This document shows positions 63,809-64,000 of a stretch of 64,000 nt of DNA, piece after piece (positions within the stretch are counted from its first letter, which is position 1; each line of letters begins with the position of its first letter). This DNA is from Alphaproteobacteria bacterium. GTDB lineage: Bacteria > Pseudomonadota > Alphaproteobacteria > UBA2966. The notes under the pieces were generated by a model that made no database searches, had not been told where the DNA came from, and saw only the letters and a program-made list of their open reading frames with translations. Location: the NCBI GenBank assembly GCA_018654745.1, contig JABILA010000088.1, forward strand, positions 62,001 through 126,000. Direction: 5' to 3'. Made by a program: the position numbers and the translations under genes.

Positions 63809-64000
63809 TCTAATCAGGATTTCCGGCCCCCGAATGTGCAGACGCGCCAAAAACAGACCCGTAACGCTACATTACATCTTTCACATTCATTCCAGTCCAG
63901 CGTATAAGTCCCTTGCTCAAAATCTGCAATTGTCAAAATCAAGGATCTGCCGACATGCTAATGACACCACTTGAAGATGTGACCAGTTGGTGGTGGGTAC

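Larger units (their letters stand above)
63627..64000. other. 374-base region upstream of regB without a recognisable gene
   Basis: I see no convincing reading frame up to the end of the window. It holds two neat palindromes (63714-63738 and 63784-63808) and must contain the regB promoter near 63640-63700. A GATGTGACC-type stretch runs off the right edge. Confidence 0.6.

Overview
The window looks like a chromosomal segment of a free-living, facultatively denitrifying alphaproteobacterium, with base composition near 50-55% GC by eye. The reasons are the RegB/RegA redox pair with its family-specific residues, a MmcB-type DNA repair gene, the Paracoccus-like gene order nirI / nirS-E-C-F-DL-G-H-J-N, TRAP transporters, and an ADP-heptose operon for Gram-negative lipopolysaccharide. 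I cannot fix the genus. I see no insertion sequence, prophage, CRISPR array, tRNA or rRNA.

Left part (127-16752): a corrinoid-dependent one-carbon region. It has a HAD phosphatase, an SDR dehydrogenase, a gamma-butyrobetaine-hydroxylase-like dioxygenase, a pyrrolysine-free MttB-family methyltransferase, a dimethylglycine/sarcosine-dehydrogenase-like flavoprotein with a GcvT part, a corrinoid protein, DUF1638, a small PF13769-type protein, a split methylene-THF reductase (Cys-rich module plus MetF), a methyl-THF:corrinoid methyltransferase, a RamA-like corrinoid reactivator, and a GlxA/GbdR-like regulator. The likely job is stepwise demethylation of a quaternary amine such as glycine betaine or carnitine, with methyl groups passed through a corrinoid to THF and oxidised by MetF. 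An aldolase, pyrophosphatase and DUF1989 gene follow.

Middle part (16742-34013): mixed metabolism and transport. It contains a single-subunit molybdopterin oxidoreductase, a MocR regulator, an orphan RdhA/QueG-like Fe-S protein, a YHS protein, IlvD plus a 3-hydroxyisobutyrate-dehydrogenase-type enzyme, a complete DctPQM TRAP transporter, a BON protein, tungstate-type ABC genes without a binding protein, a diguanylate cyclase, a TetR regulator with a perfect palindromic operator (a second copy lies at the 3' end of the next gene), an aldo/keto reductase and an EamA exporter.

Denitrification island (34102-55544): the full cytochrome cd1 nitrite reductase and heme d1 set faces away from nirI-nnrS. 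Two Crp/Fnr regulators follow. Next comes an operon of a B-type heme-copper enzyme whose active-site Tyr is replaced by Gln (position 235), a canonical CuA subunit, a 57-residue membrane subunit too short for ordinary gene calling, CtaB, SCO, a cytochrome b / ferredoxin / MvhD fusion and an unknown membrane protein. Four FNR/DNR-type boxes (two identical) tie this operon to nirS and nirI. No norCB is present, so I infer that this enzyme is a non-canonical nitric oxide reductase; it is the most interesting item here.

Right part (55548-64000): mmcB, the hldD-hldE-gmhA heptose operon, a PPP-type phosphoesterase, a degenerate EAL protein, and regA-regB. Short GTTTCCG-type palindromes recur in the intergenic spaces.
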